Source of the DNA: Rotaria sp. Silwood1 | Taxonomy: Eukaryota; Rotifera; Eurotatoria; Philodinida; Philodinidae | NCBI GenBank assembly: GCA_905250075.1 | Contig: CAJNOP010000010.1 | Coordinates: 2,463,773-2,527,772 of the forward strand | Direction: 5' to 3' | DNA length: 64,000 bases | In this document: positions 48,876 through 60,981 of the stretch, in pieces | Position numbering within the stretch: the stretch's first letter is position 1 | How the letters are laid out: every line of letters begins with the position of its first letter | Made by a program: the position numbers and the translations under genes | Notes under the pieces: generated by a model | What the model was told of the DNA's origin: nothing | Databases searched by the model: none | What the model saw: only the letters and a program-made list of their open reading frames with translations

Positions 48876-51800
48876 AAAGCAGATAAAAGTCAAGAAGGTT
48901 TACTAAGTCCAGAAGAATTCTATGATTTTTTTCAGTTATTAACTCAACGTAAAGATCTCTATGAAATAATGCAAAAGTAAAATAATTTTATAGTATTCAG
49001 ACTTCTTATTATTCATATAGATATACAAAAAATGGACATACACAAACAATGGATACGATTCATATGAATGCAGATGAATTATTATTGTTTTTACAAACAG
49101 TTCAAAATGTAAATTTTATTTTTTTTTTAGTATATTAAAATTTTAATTTTAACTAATTTATTTTAATTTAGCAAAAAATATTAATAGATATCAAAACTGA
49201 TAATGATCAAAATAGATTTATATTTAAATATATCGAAAAATCAGAACAAGTGAAAAAATTAATTGATGAATTTGAATTAGATATTGAATTCAGAGAAAAA
49301 GGTCAATTAGGCCTTGATGGTATGTATCATTATATAGTGTTGAATAAGTTCTTTATTTCAGTTCAAACTATTTGAAAAGTTCTTCGACAAGAGGATATTT
49401 TTAACTGTTCAATAGTTTTTGATTTTCAACTTTTCTGTACAAGATAGACTCGTGTAAGATTTGAAAAATTTAAAAAAAAAAGATTTCGTCTCTTTCAATT
49501 TTCTATCGAGATTTATAAGCATTTGACAGATTTATTTGTTAGTCTCAGACTCTAAAAATTTCAGCTTCAAAGGATGTTTCCTTCCTGAGATAGTAAAATT
49601 CCAAAAATCACTCATATTTCATGAAAGAAGCTAAAATTTCCTGTTTTTTTTTACGATGTTAGCATCATGTAAAGGAAATATTATTTTGAGCTGAAATTTT
49701 CAGAGCATTCTACTGACCAATAGAACTACTGTAGGTAACACCTTACATTGATATATCATCATTCGATTTATAGATATATACCAAGCCCGAGGCTAAAATT
49801 TCAGTACAATGCCTATAACTTTAGATAGAAGATCCAGCAGGATTTATCCTTATGAAGTTTTTTATATATCAATGAGGTATACTCTAGGCAAAGAGTCTAA
49901 ATTCAGAAACGATTGATCAATTGAAAACATTCACTCATCACATGTAACCAAGAAGAAGTATCAGATTTAAAGAATCATTATTCTATCAATCTATTATAAG
50001 TAACATAAGCGACAACGGGACGAGTCTTAGATAAGCTGAAGCTTATCCTAGATTCAGATATCATAGGTTTCAAACATTTGTTTCTCATTCTATCATATTA
50101 ATAGATTTTATTGACTAAACTTACATGTCTAAGAAATATTTTCAATAAAGTGAGCAGACTCACAAGGTATTTTCTATTCTTTTTTTGTAAACATTGCTGA
50201 TTCATTATTATTCTATTTTTCCGTAACCTAGATCGAAAACTCTTCATTCAAGAGTCGAAATGAAATAAAAACAAACATTAGCGTCTTTCTTTTAGTACAA
50301 GTCTTTTGACAAAAGTTGTGAGTTTTTTCTGAATTGTAATAGATTTATACAATGCAGAATGAAAATTCCAAATAAAAAGTACTAATTGTGTTTCATTCAA
50401 ATGGTATAAAAAGACTCACCTTTCTCCTCCATATTCTTAACTTCCCAGTAGTAATTTTATAAAGACTTGTGAATCTATTTTAAATTCAAATCGATCCACT
50501 AAAGATGATAACGAAGAAGAATATTCCTAACTTTCGGCTATCTAGCGATCTGAAGTGCTGCCTAGCGCCAGATTTAATAACTCGGCATCTTTACTACAAC
50601 TATGATTACCTGTAGCTCTGGACAGAAGACTTGCGTGACAGAGTGTTCTGGTACTCAATGAATTGAGCTTCCCATACATACTAACTAGTCACAAAAAGAA
50701 GTCTAAATAATAACGTAGTCATCATGCTATCGAGTAGATAATCCGAGGCAAACATTCTTTAGCGACTTGCCAAGAATCATTGTATGGCAAGTGGTACGAA
50801 GATTTGAATAGAATACCTTGTGGATACATGTCGAACATTGTAGCTACTCAATCATGATGACAGGTCATATATATAATAAGTAGCTTTGTACAAAGCTGAT
50901 TTTCGTCGCAGGTTAATCGTTCTCTAAACAGAGACAAAAGAAAACTTATTTCTCTACATTATTTATTTTTTGTAACATAAATATTGATCATACTTCTAGC
51001 TTAACATAAAATCATTAGTATTATTTACTGTCGTTTAATTGATGTAATTGAAAATCATTTTTTAGTAATAATGACATAGTAGACATTAATATCTATCAAA
51101 AATCTATTATTTTCATTTCAATTAATGATTTTTCATGAATCGAATAAATCGTAATTAATTAAATTAAATTAAATTTTTTTAGGTTTTCGAAATATGTTAT
51201 TATCCAGTGATTTTGATATAGTAAAGCCATTATGTTCTCGTCAGATATATCAAAATATGACAAGGTAGATCAAAGTGAGAATATATATATTATTTCAGTT
51301 AATATAATTTTTTCTTATCTAGACCATTATGTGATTATTATATCAATACTTCTCATAATACGTAAGATTTGTTTAATAGAATTTTTTTATTTATATCAAT
51401 AAATTATTTTTTTAGTTACTTATTCTACAGTCAATTAACTGGTGATAGCAATCCAGAAGCTTATAATCGAGCTTTATTAGCTGGTTGTCGAGCTGTTGAA
51501 CTTGACTGTTATGATGGTCATGATGGTCAACCAATAGTCACTCATGGATTTACACTTGTAAAACCATGTTCATTCGAATCAATTATTCGTTATATGGAAC
51601 CAAATCTTTTTAAAACTTCACCGTAAAAACATACGGATATTTGAAAAATTTTATATTTTATCTATTAATTAATTTCTTTTTTCTTTTTGTATTCGATAGA
51701 TATCCAGTTATTTTAAATATAGAAAATCATTGTTCAATAGAACAGCAAAAAGAAATGGCTCGAATATTACGACGAATTCTCGGCAGTAAATAGAAAATCA

Positions 51801-54656
51801 TATGAATTATTATTAATAGAATATTCTTCTTCTTTTTTTTTATTAAGATCGATTAGTTACAGAACGATTACCTCATAAAGATTCAGCAGTTTTACCATCA
51901 CCTGAAGATTTAAAATACAAAGTTCTTGTTCGCGTAAGTGTTTAATTAGTTTCTTTTTTTTTTTATAATAAAAAAAAAAACGCTGTTGATTTTTCTTAGA
52001 GTAGAAAAAATACAAAAGCAACAAAACAAAATGCTACAATACAATTAGAAGAAGATGATGATGTACTTTTGGATGTATTAAGTAATGTATGTTCTCAGTG
52101 ATATATACTATATTTGAGACTTCTATAATTCATAATTGTTTGAACACAATGAATATATTATTATTCATTACATTAGCTATATTTACATCTAGAAATTATT
52201 ATTAAAGTCGATTGATCATAAGTATTCAGAGTTTTCTTCGTTTCAAAATAATGTATAAAAACTGAGGATACAATGGTCTACTCCTGAGAAAAATGATACA
52301 CATTATCTATCACCAGTTCTACTGACGTTCAGTTTTGACTATACATGTGTGGGACCAAAAAACATCTTGATTTCTTACATCTCTATTGTCGATTACAGAA
52401 ATCCAAATAAGAAAGAGTATAGAAGAAGTATTTTAGATATAAGACCAATAGATTCTGTAATAGTTTTCTCTAAACTGGAGTACACCACAAGAAAACTAAA
52501 ATCAAACTCGGTTCCACACATTTCTGCTCTTGAAACTTTTTCGCCACAACCAAAGTATCGCAGTTTTCTCTGTCATATATAATAACTAAAAACTTCACCG
52601 AACATATGCAGATTTTTGGTATTTGTCAAGTAAGAGTAGATCCAATGTACTCAACCTTTTTTGCCAACAAACAAATGCAAGACAATAGATTAACATATCA
52701 GATGATAGAAAACTTTCAGCACATTCAGAATACGCATATGTTTTTCTCCGAAGGTATATATACGTAGATATTCATCCTCACACATACTAAACGAAAAGTA
52801 CGAAATAAAAAAACAAAGAAAATATTGTTTGACTGTGAAATATATCTTTGAATATTTAATATTTTAGAATGCTCAAAATGATCCAGCTGGATTATTTCTT
52901 TATTTCGAAAATGTTCCATATCGTGAATATCAGTATGCTAAAGATCATTGTGAGTTATGAAATTGTTTTTTTTCCAAAAAAGTATCAATTTTTTTTAAAC
53001 AGATTCACCATGGCATTCATCATCGTTGGTTGAAAATCGTTTTGAAAAAAATTCTCGTGAAGATCCGATTGGTTTAATTTTACAAACAACATGGCGTATT
53101 ATTCGAACTTATCCCGGTGGTTTCAGACATGACTCTAGTAACGCTGATCCAGTAAATGCTTGGAACTATGGTATACAAATGGCTGCTTTAAACTATCAAA
53201 ACGAAGATGATATTATGCCATTATGTCATGGAAAATTTCTTGATAATGGTGGTTGTGGTTATATACTCAAACCAAACTATTTAATCAATGCACATCAAAC
53301 ACATTATAATCCATTAAATTCTCAGCTTAATCTTGATTTTCCTCAAATTTTAACCCTAACAATAATAAGTGCACAATTTTTATCTCGATCAAATTTAATA
53401 TCACGTGATATACCAGATCCATATGTATGTGTATCAATACATGGTTTACCTTGTGATCGACAATCACGAAAAACAAAAGTTATTGAAAATAATGGTTTAG
53501 ATCCCATATGGAAGGAAACATTTTCTTTTCAAATAAAATATCCAAAAATGGCACTTGTATATTTTTCTGTTTATGATCATGATGCATTTACATCTGATGA
53601 TAAACTTGCACAGTTTTGTTTACCATTAACAATGATGCAAACAGGTTAAAAACAAATCTTCTTTTTTTTTTTTGATAATGTTCATCCATTTCAAAATACA
53701 ATATGCTTTACTATTTTTTGAATAGTTTTTGAGAGGAACATCATACGGGTCTGCTGTTTTCACCATCCAGAACAGGATACTTGAGATCATCGAAGTGTAT
53801 TAAAATTTCATTAGGCTTCAGTTAACCAAGCAGGTAAGTTCTTGTTGAAAATTTTCAAAACAACATTCTGAAGTTATTTTTCTGCCGATTTACACAAGGC
53901 CGACATACCTCACGTATACCATTCGATAGTTATATGACTTTTTCTTGAACGCCAGATTTCATCCTATTGATTTGTGATCACATAGAAAAGCAATTAGACA
54001 GGAATAATTCACCATACTGAATCAAACCGTAATGTATGCATTTAGATTCGAAATGATCTAACACTGTTATGTCAATATTTCTCAAAATTTCACAATTAGA
54101 TTCTATGTAACGAAGGACTTGACATTTCAGAAGTATTGAAGTCTCAGTATGAGATCTTGTCCAATCTAGAAAAAAGACTATCATCATTCAACTCAGCATG
54201 ATGAATTACACTTGTCTAGAACAAAATAGATTAGAACTATCGATCTTGTATAGATTGATAGAGAAGAATTTTTTCTACTGATCAGTCCTATAAAGTATTT
54301 AAATCAAAACAAAAATAGCTTCAGAATGTCGTTTTCAAAAATATTTACCAAGAACATACATGATTTGTCAATTACTAATCCATTGAATTCCAACATACTT
54401 CGATGACTTCGTGTATTCTCTGTTCAATGGTGAAAATTGCAAGTCTCTATAATAATTCTGTCAAAATTTATTCAAAAAAAAAATCGTGCAGCAAATTATA
54501 TTTTGAAATAGATAGTATTTATTCTCATTTTATTTTTCAATAGGCTATCGACATATTCATTTACGAGCTAATAATTATGATCCAACTCATTCAACTCTAT
54601 TCGTCCACGTTAATATTGATAATGATGATGATAATATTCGTTCTACACGATTGTAA
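48876..54656 (+). CDS. phosphoinositide phospholipase C (delta-like), 5'-partial
   Basis: Twelve exons join in phase: 48876-48976, 49021-49108, 49172-49319, 51183-51264, 51323-51361, 51416-51622, 51700-51785, 51848-51933, 52000-52086, 52868-52949, 53003-53644 and 54544-54656, giving 586 aa. The enzyme cleaves PIP2 to IP3 and diacylglycerol. Domains in order: EF-hand-like region ([15 protein letters not shown]), X barrel half ([20 protein letters not shown] with the first catalytic His; AVELDCYDG with metal-binding Glu/Asp; [10 protein letters not shown] with the second His; [11 protein letters not shown]), a short acidic X-Y linker ([10 protein letters not shown]), Y half ([49 protein letters not shown]) and a C2 domain ([21 protein letters not shown]). 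There are no SH2/SH3 inserts, so delta or zeta type is likely. The PH domain and start codon are absent; the upstream 100-N gap probably hides them. Introns 3, 9 and 11 are 0.8-1.9 kb. Confidence 0.93.
53750..54485 (+). repeat. dispersed intronic repeat, copy B
   Basis: Located in the last PLC intron (53645-54543), this is the partner of 15774-16550 in the NHL gene, same orientation. The alignment runs over about 0.7 kb with many substitutions and indels, for example aatagcttcagaatgtcgttttcaaaaat versus aatagcttcagaatatggttttcaaaaat. It ends close to the 3' splice site, so nearly the whole intron is repeat. Confidence 0.7.
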
Positions 54657-54836
54657 TATATAGATGGATAAAGATAGTGTTTTGTTTTCTTTTTTTGTTT
54701 TCTAAAGTTTTCATAAAATGTGATAAATCACAGACAATTCTCTTTTTCTTTATTTGTCTTTTGATCATTAATATCCTACGTTATATTTAACGATGAAACA
54801 AATAGAACAAAACAAGACAAAAAAAAAACAGAATGT

Positions 54837-56276
54837 CTAAGCAAATATAGGAGTTGGAGTTTGAATATGTCCAAGTCTTCTTTTAATATGTTCGACTTCG
54901 CCACCATATTTACAAACAGCAACTCTCATCATTGCAAGTATATTATGTGCAGCTGTATTATGATCATGTATACCACCATAAAATGGAACAGTTGCATCTT
55001 TGCCAATATAACTTTTAATCATAGCTCGACCACCAGGATGTGAATCAATAAAATAACTAACATCATGAATAAAACCAGCAATTAAAATTAAAGCACGATC
55101 ATCATCTTTCTTAGATAATTCTTGATATTCTTCAAATGTAATAATAGGTAAATCAACATTTTGTTTCGGCCATGATATAGTTTGACCAAATTTATCTAGA
55201 GCTTTACATGCCATTGAATAACGACCTTTTTGTATTTCATTATGAGGAAATTCTTTTAAATTACTAGCAAGACCAATTTTTTTAAAAAATTTTATTAATA
55301 ATTTTGTTGGATCATATTGAAACCATTTAAGAGCATTTCGATAATCAGATGGAAATTCATGATGAAAATTATGATAACCTTCACCAAGTGTAACAAGAGC
55401 TGTTATAAAATGATCACGTGGTGTATGTCGATCATCAAATGGTGCATTACCTAAATAATGTGCTAATGAATTAACACAAAATGTTGAATGATGTACAAAA
55501 ACAAGACGAAGAACACCAGCAAAAAAATAACCACCACGATAATCACCCCATCCAAATCCACAAATAATTGTTGGTAAAACAAATGACATTAAAAATGCTA
55601 AACTTATATAATTTCGATGTTGCCATTGTACACTTGAATCATGTGTTAAATCACTAACATCAGCTACACCTGGTTTTCGACGAGGTTTAAATAATAACCA
55701 ACCAATATGAGAATAAAACATGCCTTTATGTGCATTATATGGATCAAGATCAGTATCTGTATAACGATGATGTGCTCGATGACCACGTGACCACCATTGT
55801 GCTGATCCTTGAACAGCACCAGCACCTAATGTAAGTAAAATATAACGTAATGGTAATGTTGCTTCATAAGCTCGATGAGCAAATAAACGATGATAACCAG
55901 CTGTTATACCAAAACCAGTAAGAAAATACCATAAAAGAGTAAAGGCAGTTGTTTGCCATACAAAAGATGTTGTAAAAAGTCCATATAATGCAATAAAAGG
56001 TTCAAGACATAATAATGTTACTTGTGGCCAATTAACTTCTTTATACCAATTAGACCATGTTATAGCTGGTAATGCAGATTCATTTAATAATGTTCGTGCT
56101 ATATAATTATTTTTAATAAAATCTTCTTCTTCTTCTTGTTCAACATTCATTGTTGATAATGATTGATTATTTGATGATACATTTTGTTCAATAGTTAATA
56201 TTGATAAATCTAATGGTTTTGGTACATATGGTAAAGATGTACCAGATTTATGTGAATCATTCATAACATACACCAT
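54837..56276 (-). CDS. delta-9 acyl-CoA desaturase fused to cytochrome b5 (OLE1-type)
   Basis: A single uninterrupted exon of 479 aa. The start is the ATG at 56276 in good context (atcaaaATGG); the open frame extends upstream only to a TTG. The enzyme puts the first double bond into stearoyl/palmitoyl-CoA in the ER membrane. The three di-iron histidine boxes are intact: HRLFAH (129-134), HRAHH (166-170) and HNFHH (302-306), with QGSAQWWSRGHRAHHRYTDT, NSLAHYLGNAPFDDRHTPRD and EGYHNFHHEFPSDYRNALKW around them. Four hydrophobic helices are visible. A C-terminal cytochrome b5 domain follows, with heme ligand motif HPGG (413-416) and GKDATVPFYGGIHDHNTAAH. Animal SCDs lack this fused b5; the layout and sequence are those of fungal OLE1. 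The lack of introns among intron-rich neighbours is striking. It is convergent with the PLC gene, the stop codons being 180 bp apart. Confidence 0.95.
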   Translation of the reverse strand: MVYVMNDSHKSGTSLPYVPKPLDLSILTIEQNVSSNNQSLSTMNVEQEEEEDFIKNNYIARTLLNESALPAITWSNWYKEVNWPQVTLLCLEPFIALYGLFTTSFVWQTTAFTLLWYFLTGFGITAGYHRLFAHRAYEATLPLRYILLTLGAGAVQGSAQWWSRGHRAHHRYTDTDLDPYNAHKGMFYSHIGWLLFKPRRKPGVADVSDLTHDSSVQWQHRNYISLAFLMSFVLPTIICGFGWGDYRGGYFFAGVLRLVFVHHSTFCVNSLAHYLGNAPFDDRHTPRDHFITALVTLGEGYHNFHHEFPSDYRNALKWFQYDPTKLLIKFFKKIGLASNLKEFPHNEIQKGRYSMACKALDKFGQTISWPKQNVDLPIITFEEYQELSKKDDDRALILIAGFIHDVSYFIDSHPGGRAMIKSYIGKDATVPFYGGIHDHNTAAHNILAMMRVAVCKYGGEVEHIKRRLGHIQTPTPIFA

Positions 56277-59200
56277 TTTGATAGAAGAATGAACGAACAA
56301 ATTTCCTGTTTTCTTCTGTTTATCTAGAAAAAGATGATCATCAATTGTATGACGAATACCTTTGTTAATAAATGCGGTCTGAATTTGTGATAGCTTTTAT
56401 TTCTTTTTTTTTCTTCTCTATAACGTTGTATTGTATCCGACTGCTTTTATTTGTTCTGCACATCCAATTTTCTCCGGAACAGAAGAGTAGACAGAGAGAG
56501 AAATGGGTTGATCACGCCATATACAACAAATATGTCGAACAAAATCAGCTACTCTCTGCGTGATGCAATATTAAAAATTGAAGCATGTATTACTTTAATA
56601 TTCTTTTTATTTTTGTTCATCAAAATTCATCACTATACTTATCTAATAAATCAATAATTAAGAAAAGAAAAGGTATAATGTAAATTCAAGATCACATACA
56701 ATTATCAATCAAATTTCTTTTAAGAACATTTAATAAATACAAATATTTTAATTATCACAATGAATAAACATTTTATTCTATCTAGTGTGTAGTTAATTTC
56801 TTTAAGATAATTCAAATGGTACATCACGGCTGACATATACTTCAGAAAAAAAAACCGATGTAAAGAAAGATTTCTTTTTTTTTTATTCATTTATCAAGAA
56901 GAATTATATGAGCTTTCGTGAAATGTAAGAATAGTAATAATAAGAAGAAAATCATAGATTATATTGTGTTGCAGTTTGAAAATAATTTGCAAAATAAAAA
57001 CTAGATACTTATTTCATGTTATGAGATAATAAAAATTAGATCTGAAAATTCTTTCTTATTATTAGTAATCATAGATGTAATGAAAATGAAGAGAAATTAA
57101 AACTTTCATACATCATTACAAGTGTTTTGTATTTTTATTTTATTTTTTACTTTATCGAACCCTTGAGCGTTGCTAAGTTTACCTAGAAATATATGTCATT
57201 TGTTTTTTTTTCTAAGTTGACGTACTTTGAAAATTGTCTTTTAAACACTTAGTGTCAATCTACCCTAGATTTTTCTTTTCTTTTTTCTTTTGTTGGCATT
57301 TTCTCTTTAATATTCAAGCTATTTATTTTTTTTTCTCTCTCAATTTCCTTTCAACATCAAATGAATACATAAAAAACCTACCATCGATTCTTATTACGTT
57401 TCCATTAACTTTATATTTGTTATCAATCATAAATTTATCTTTTTTTGTACTGACAATAGATTGTCACTTTGCTGAGGAAATATTAACTGATTATTTTCGC
57501 TCTTAAAAATTAATTATGGGACCTAATTCATACACTTTATAGAATGCATACAATACATAGATAGCATCATTCTTTATTCTATCACAACATGATTATACGT
57601 AACAATAGATTTTTTTTTCTTCTATTTTCTGTTATAATTATATGAAATTTCATTATTATTCTATCAAATATTAACATAAACATTTGAGTTATTTATAATA
57701 AAGACTCAATTTCATTGTTTATTCAAATAAAACTGTATTTTAAAAAATGCAATGATTTTACTCTAAGACAATGATCGCATCAAAATGCGAATACATATTC
57801 TTATCCATTAGTATACTCAATATTCTTCTATAATAATTTAAATAAACAATATTATCATTGTAACAATGAAATATAAAAAAAAATAAAAATAATAGATGTC
57901 TACTGGTATTTCAATATTTACCTGAAAATATTGTTGAATTATCTGTAAACACTCTGAAACTCAAAAAGACTGTGTTTTCAAAAAAAGAAAAATTTGTGTT
58001 TATATATTATTCCTTATTCTCTACAAAAAACTATATTGTGTTCTCATTAAACAAATATCTTCTGAGAGTCACTTCATTGAAATTAGATTCAGTAATCAAA
58101 GTAATGTGCATCATAGAGAATTGTTATGAATAATTTCTTTAAAATTTTAATTCAAGGCTGATCATATACACAATGCTTTTTTAACTATTTAAAGTGAAAT
58201 TGAATAAAATTTCTTGTAAATTTGATTAATATTAACAGAAACGTCGTATATATTTTCTTCATATCGATTTTAGAAAAATAACAGTTTATTAAATTAAATA
58301 TTCAAAGATTTCAGATAAAAACCTCAAAACAAAAAAAACAAATAATGATGTAAAGAAACTTTTTTTATCATTAAATAAAACAAAGATATAAAACTTTGCT
58401 TGTTAATTTATTAATAATGAACAAAATATATTTTTCAGTTTACAATAAACATCTATTATTTAGAAATGCATAAAGGAATAGAAACCTGTTTATATTAATT
58501 ATAAAAAATTTCTGTGTCTTCTCATTTGCAAACATAAAATCGAAATTCAAAACCTAGTAAATTCAATTGCAATTGTTTTTTTGATTAAAATTATTCAAAT
58601 AGACAATGATCTTTAAATCTCAGTGTTTTGAAATTTTTAAAAATTTATTGAGAACAAATATAACAAAAACTTGTATCTTCAGTTTTTACTTATAACTAAC
58701 TACAATTTATAGACTTCGCTGTATATATTACTGTAACTATGAATGCCATGAGCTTTTATTTTATGAATTTGAACTCACCATCTAATTGACATTATGATTT
58801 GAAATTCAACATCGAGTAGACGCAAACTAGCCCAGACGTAAGGGCATTTATATACAAGACACAAAAAGACAAAAAATGATGTTCAGAAAAGGTGGTTTTC
58901 AAATATAAGTGTTGGTGAGCGTCTTCTCTTCACGCATACATACACCAATCCATTTTAGTCATGAAATGAATATTGAGTTATATCTATAAATTACGATGTT
59001 ATTTCTTGAAAACCTTGCTTTCAATTTGATTGAAATTCTTCTTAGCTGAGCCCAAACCGATGGCTTTTGCTTGTGCGCCATGACTATTACTTTATCAATT
59101 AAAAAAAAAAAAACAAATGAGCTAGCCAGTCAATATTCATATAATTTTATCTCATATAACACGTGATACTTACTATTTGTAGAAAAGAGCACTACATCAT

Positions 59201-59346
59201 TCTCAATACAATGCATAGCTTTCTACATGTCACCTTATTAAATTGCTTCTTTTTTTTTAAGACTTATGTCCTCTATATATTTCATCCCATCATTTAAGAT
59301 AAAAAACGTTTATTCAAACAAAACCTCATGTCATTAACAAATTGCA

Positions 59347-59799
59347 CTAAAGTTTCTTATAATGAAAATCTTCATTCAACAGAAAAATAACGTCCTCTAC
59401 AAGTTGCAATATTTCTGTTAAGTTTAAAAAATTTCGTCTATCGAAATGACAGTAGCTTTTGAATGAAAGGAATTTTTCATTGAAATCTTTTAAAAAGATT
59501 TCTTTTCTATGCATGCTGTTACTAATCAAATTTCTTGGTTTTACAGGTGTATAAACTATATATGAGGAGCATCTATAAAGGACGTTTAGAAAAAGAATCG
59601 AGGGAGGGAGTGAAGCTGCGAGTTTCTCCAAATTCGGATTCAAGCTCACATAGAACGTGGATCCTAAGCATCCAGCATCGACTGAAAAAAAATATATCCT
59701 TTCTTGATTTCGTTTACAAAAAATACAACTAAAACTATTCCATTGGATCGAAGATTTTGATGTTACTGTTAGTTTGACGATTTCAGTAAGAAATTTCAT
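59347..59799 (-). other. unrecognised 150-codon open frame, doubtful
   Basis: An open frame on the minus strand. Its core (59550-59690) has noticeably more balanced base composition than its surroundings and reads AGCLGSTFYVSLNPNLEKL, then AASLPPSILFLN. I recognise no domain, and its neighbours show no compatible exons. The opposite strand is also open across the core (59535-59732). It could be a repeat fragment, a gene remnant or chance. Not asserted as a gene. Confidence 0.2.
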
Positions 59800-59969
59800 T
59801 TATCAATTAACTGTTCAATATCTGTTTAATTTATTCAACATCAACTATTTTGAATAAGAAACCACAAGAAATAATTGTGCGTTGGTATTTTTCTGAGAAT
59901 AGACAACGAATAGCTAAAACCTTAATTCCTTCAATAGCTCATGTACACAGAGGGTAGCAGATATTGGTG

Positions 59970-60260
59970 AAAAAAACTCGAGATTGAATCCATCGGATCC
60001 GGGTCCAGTTTATTGAATTTCTTTAGGACCCGGTCGAACTGTCCTTTGATACTTTCAAGAAGATTTTTAAATCGAAATCAGATAGCCGCTCAGAAGATAT
60101 GAGTTCTTTTTTTTCGCTTTCTGTATTCAATTAGTAAAGTGCCTTACACACGTCTAAAATCGCTCGAGTTCATCGGATCCAAAGTTTCAGATCTGAGCCT
60201 GATTCGATGAGCTTCAGTCTGGATCTACAAACACGTCGACTGGCTACAGCTCCCTACAGA
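59970..60260 (-). repeat. dispersed repeat related to 5.2-5.4, 14.3 and 21.6 kb
   Basis: Sequence around 60030-60055 (ggacccggtcgaactgtcctttgata) is the near-exact reverse complement of 5355-5385 in WDR20 intron 1. The segment 60215-60255, reverse-complemented, begins tagggagctgtagccagtcgacgtgtttgt, resembling 14331 and 21641. The block is rich in CG-containing motifs in an AT-rich context. These are probably fragments of one mobile-element family. Confidence 0.55.
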
Positions 60261-60981
60261 ACGAAGACGAGTCAAGCAGTTCTGAACATTCATATGGTTA
60301 CTGTGAATATTTTTATTTTTATTCCCACAACTCACAACGAATATTTGAAGCTCAGTTTGTTTTGAAGAGTATTTTTAAATATGAAAATCAGTTGAATACG
60401 AATATGCTGTTGAAATAATTGAAGATTATATTGCATGAACAGATAGTTCTTTTGCGTAACAATTATATGAGATTTGCGACTGTCATTTGTATTAAAATTC
60501 ATTTTTTTGTTTCTATTATTTTCTGCTCATTAAAATACAATAAATTTAAACAATAAAAACTTTGTAATCAGTTCGATTTTTTTGTCGTTCATAAAATGTG
60601 TGACTTCACGTCCATTGTTGATATATTTATTTGATAACAAGGAAGTAGTATATTGGACTTAGTAGATTCTCTCTCTGCAGAGCTTTTCCTTTATATTGGT
60701 CGTCCAGAAGGAGTTGATGACACTGGACAGAGGGAGTAAAAATAGAAAAATGCAATTTTTACTTAGAAGTTCTTTATGGATAGATATCTTTATAGATTAT
60801 TGAAGAGCGATCTCTATCGATTTGTTAAATATTCCTATTGGCTTTGGTCTACAATTATCGCAAACAAAGAAAACATAGAAATTTATAGTACAAAAGCTTT
60901 TTTTTATATCATCAATCCATCGAATTCTTTTCAGATATTGTTTATTTTTTGCGTTATATATTCTCTTTATTTAAATTTAAC

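Larger units (their letters stand above)
56277..60981. other. 4.7-kb largely gene-free region
   Basis: The first part is the 5' flank of the desaturase. I see no supported gene on either strand to 60981. It is very AT-rich, especially 57,500-58,700. An unrecognised open frame at 59347-59799 (minus) and a repeat at 59970-60260 are listed separately. The last 300 bp must hold the RanGAP1 promoter and 5' UTR. Confidence 0.5.

Noticed and set aside
50020..50055. Near-palindrome agataagctgaagcttatcc in a PLC intron
   Set aside because: Too short and AT-rich to separate from chance; no associated feature.
56277..56300. Eight extra N-terminal residues on the desaturase
   Set aside because: The frame there begins with TTG, not ATG. 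The first ATG, at 56276, has a good start context.
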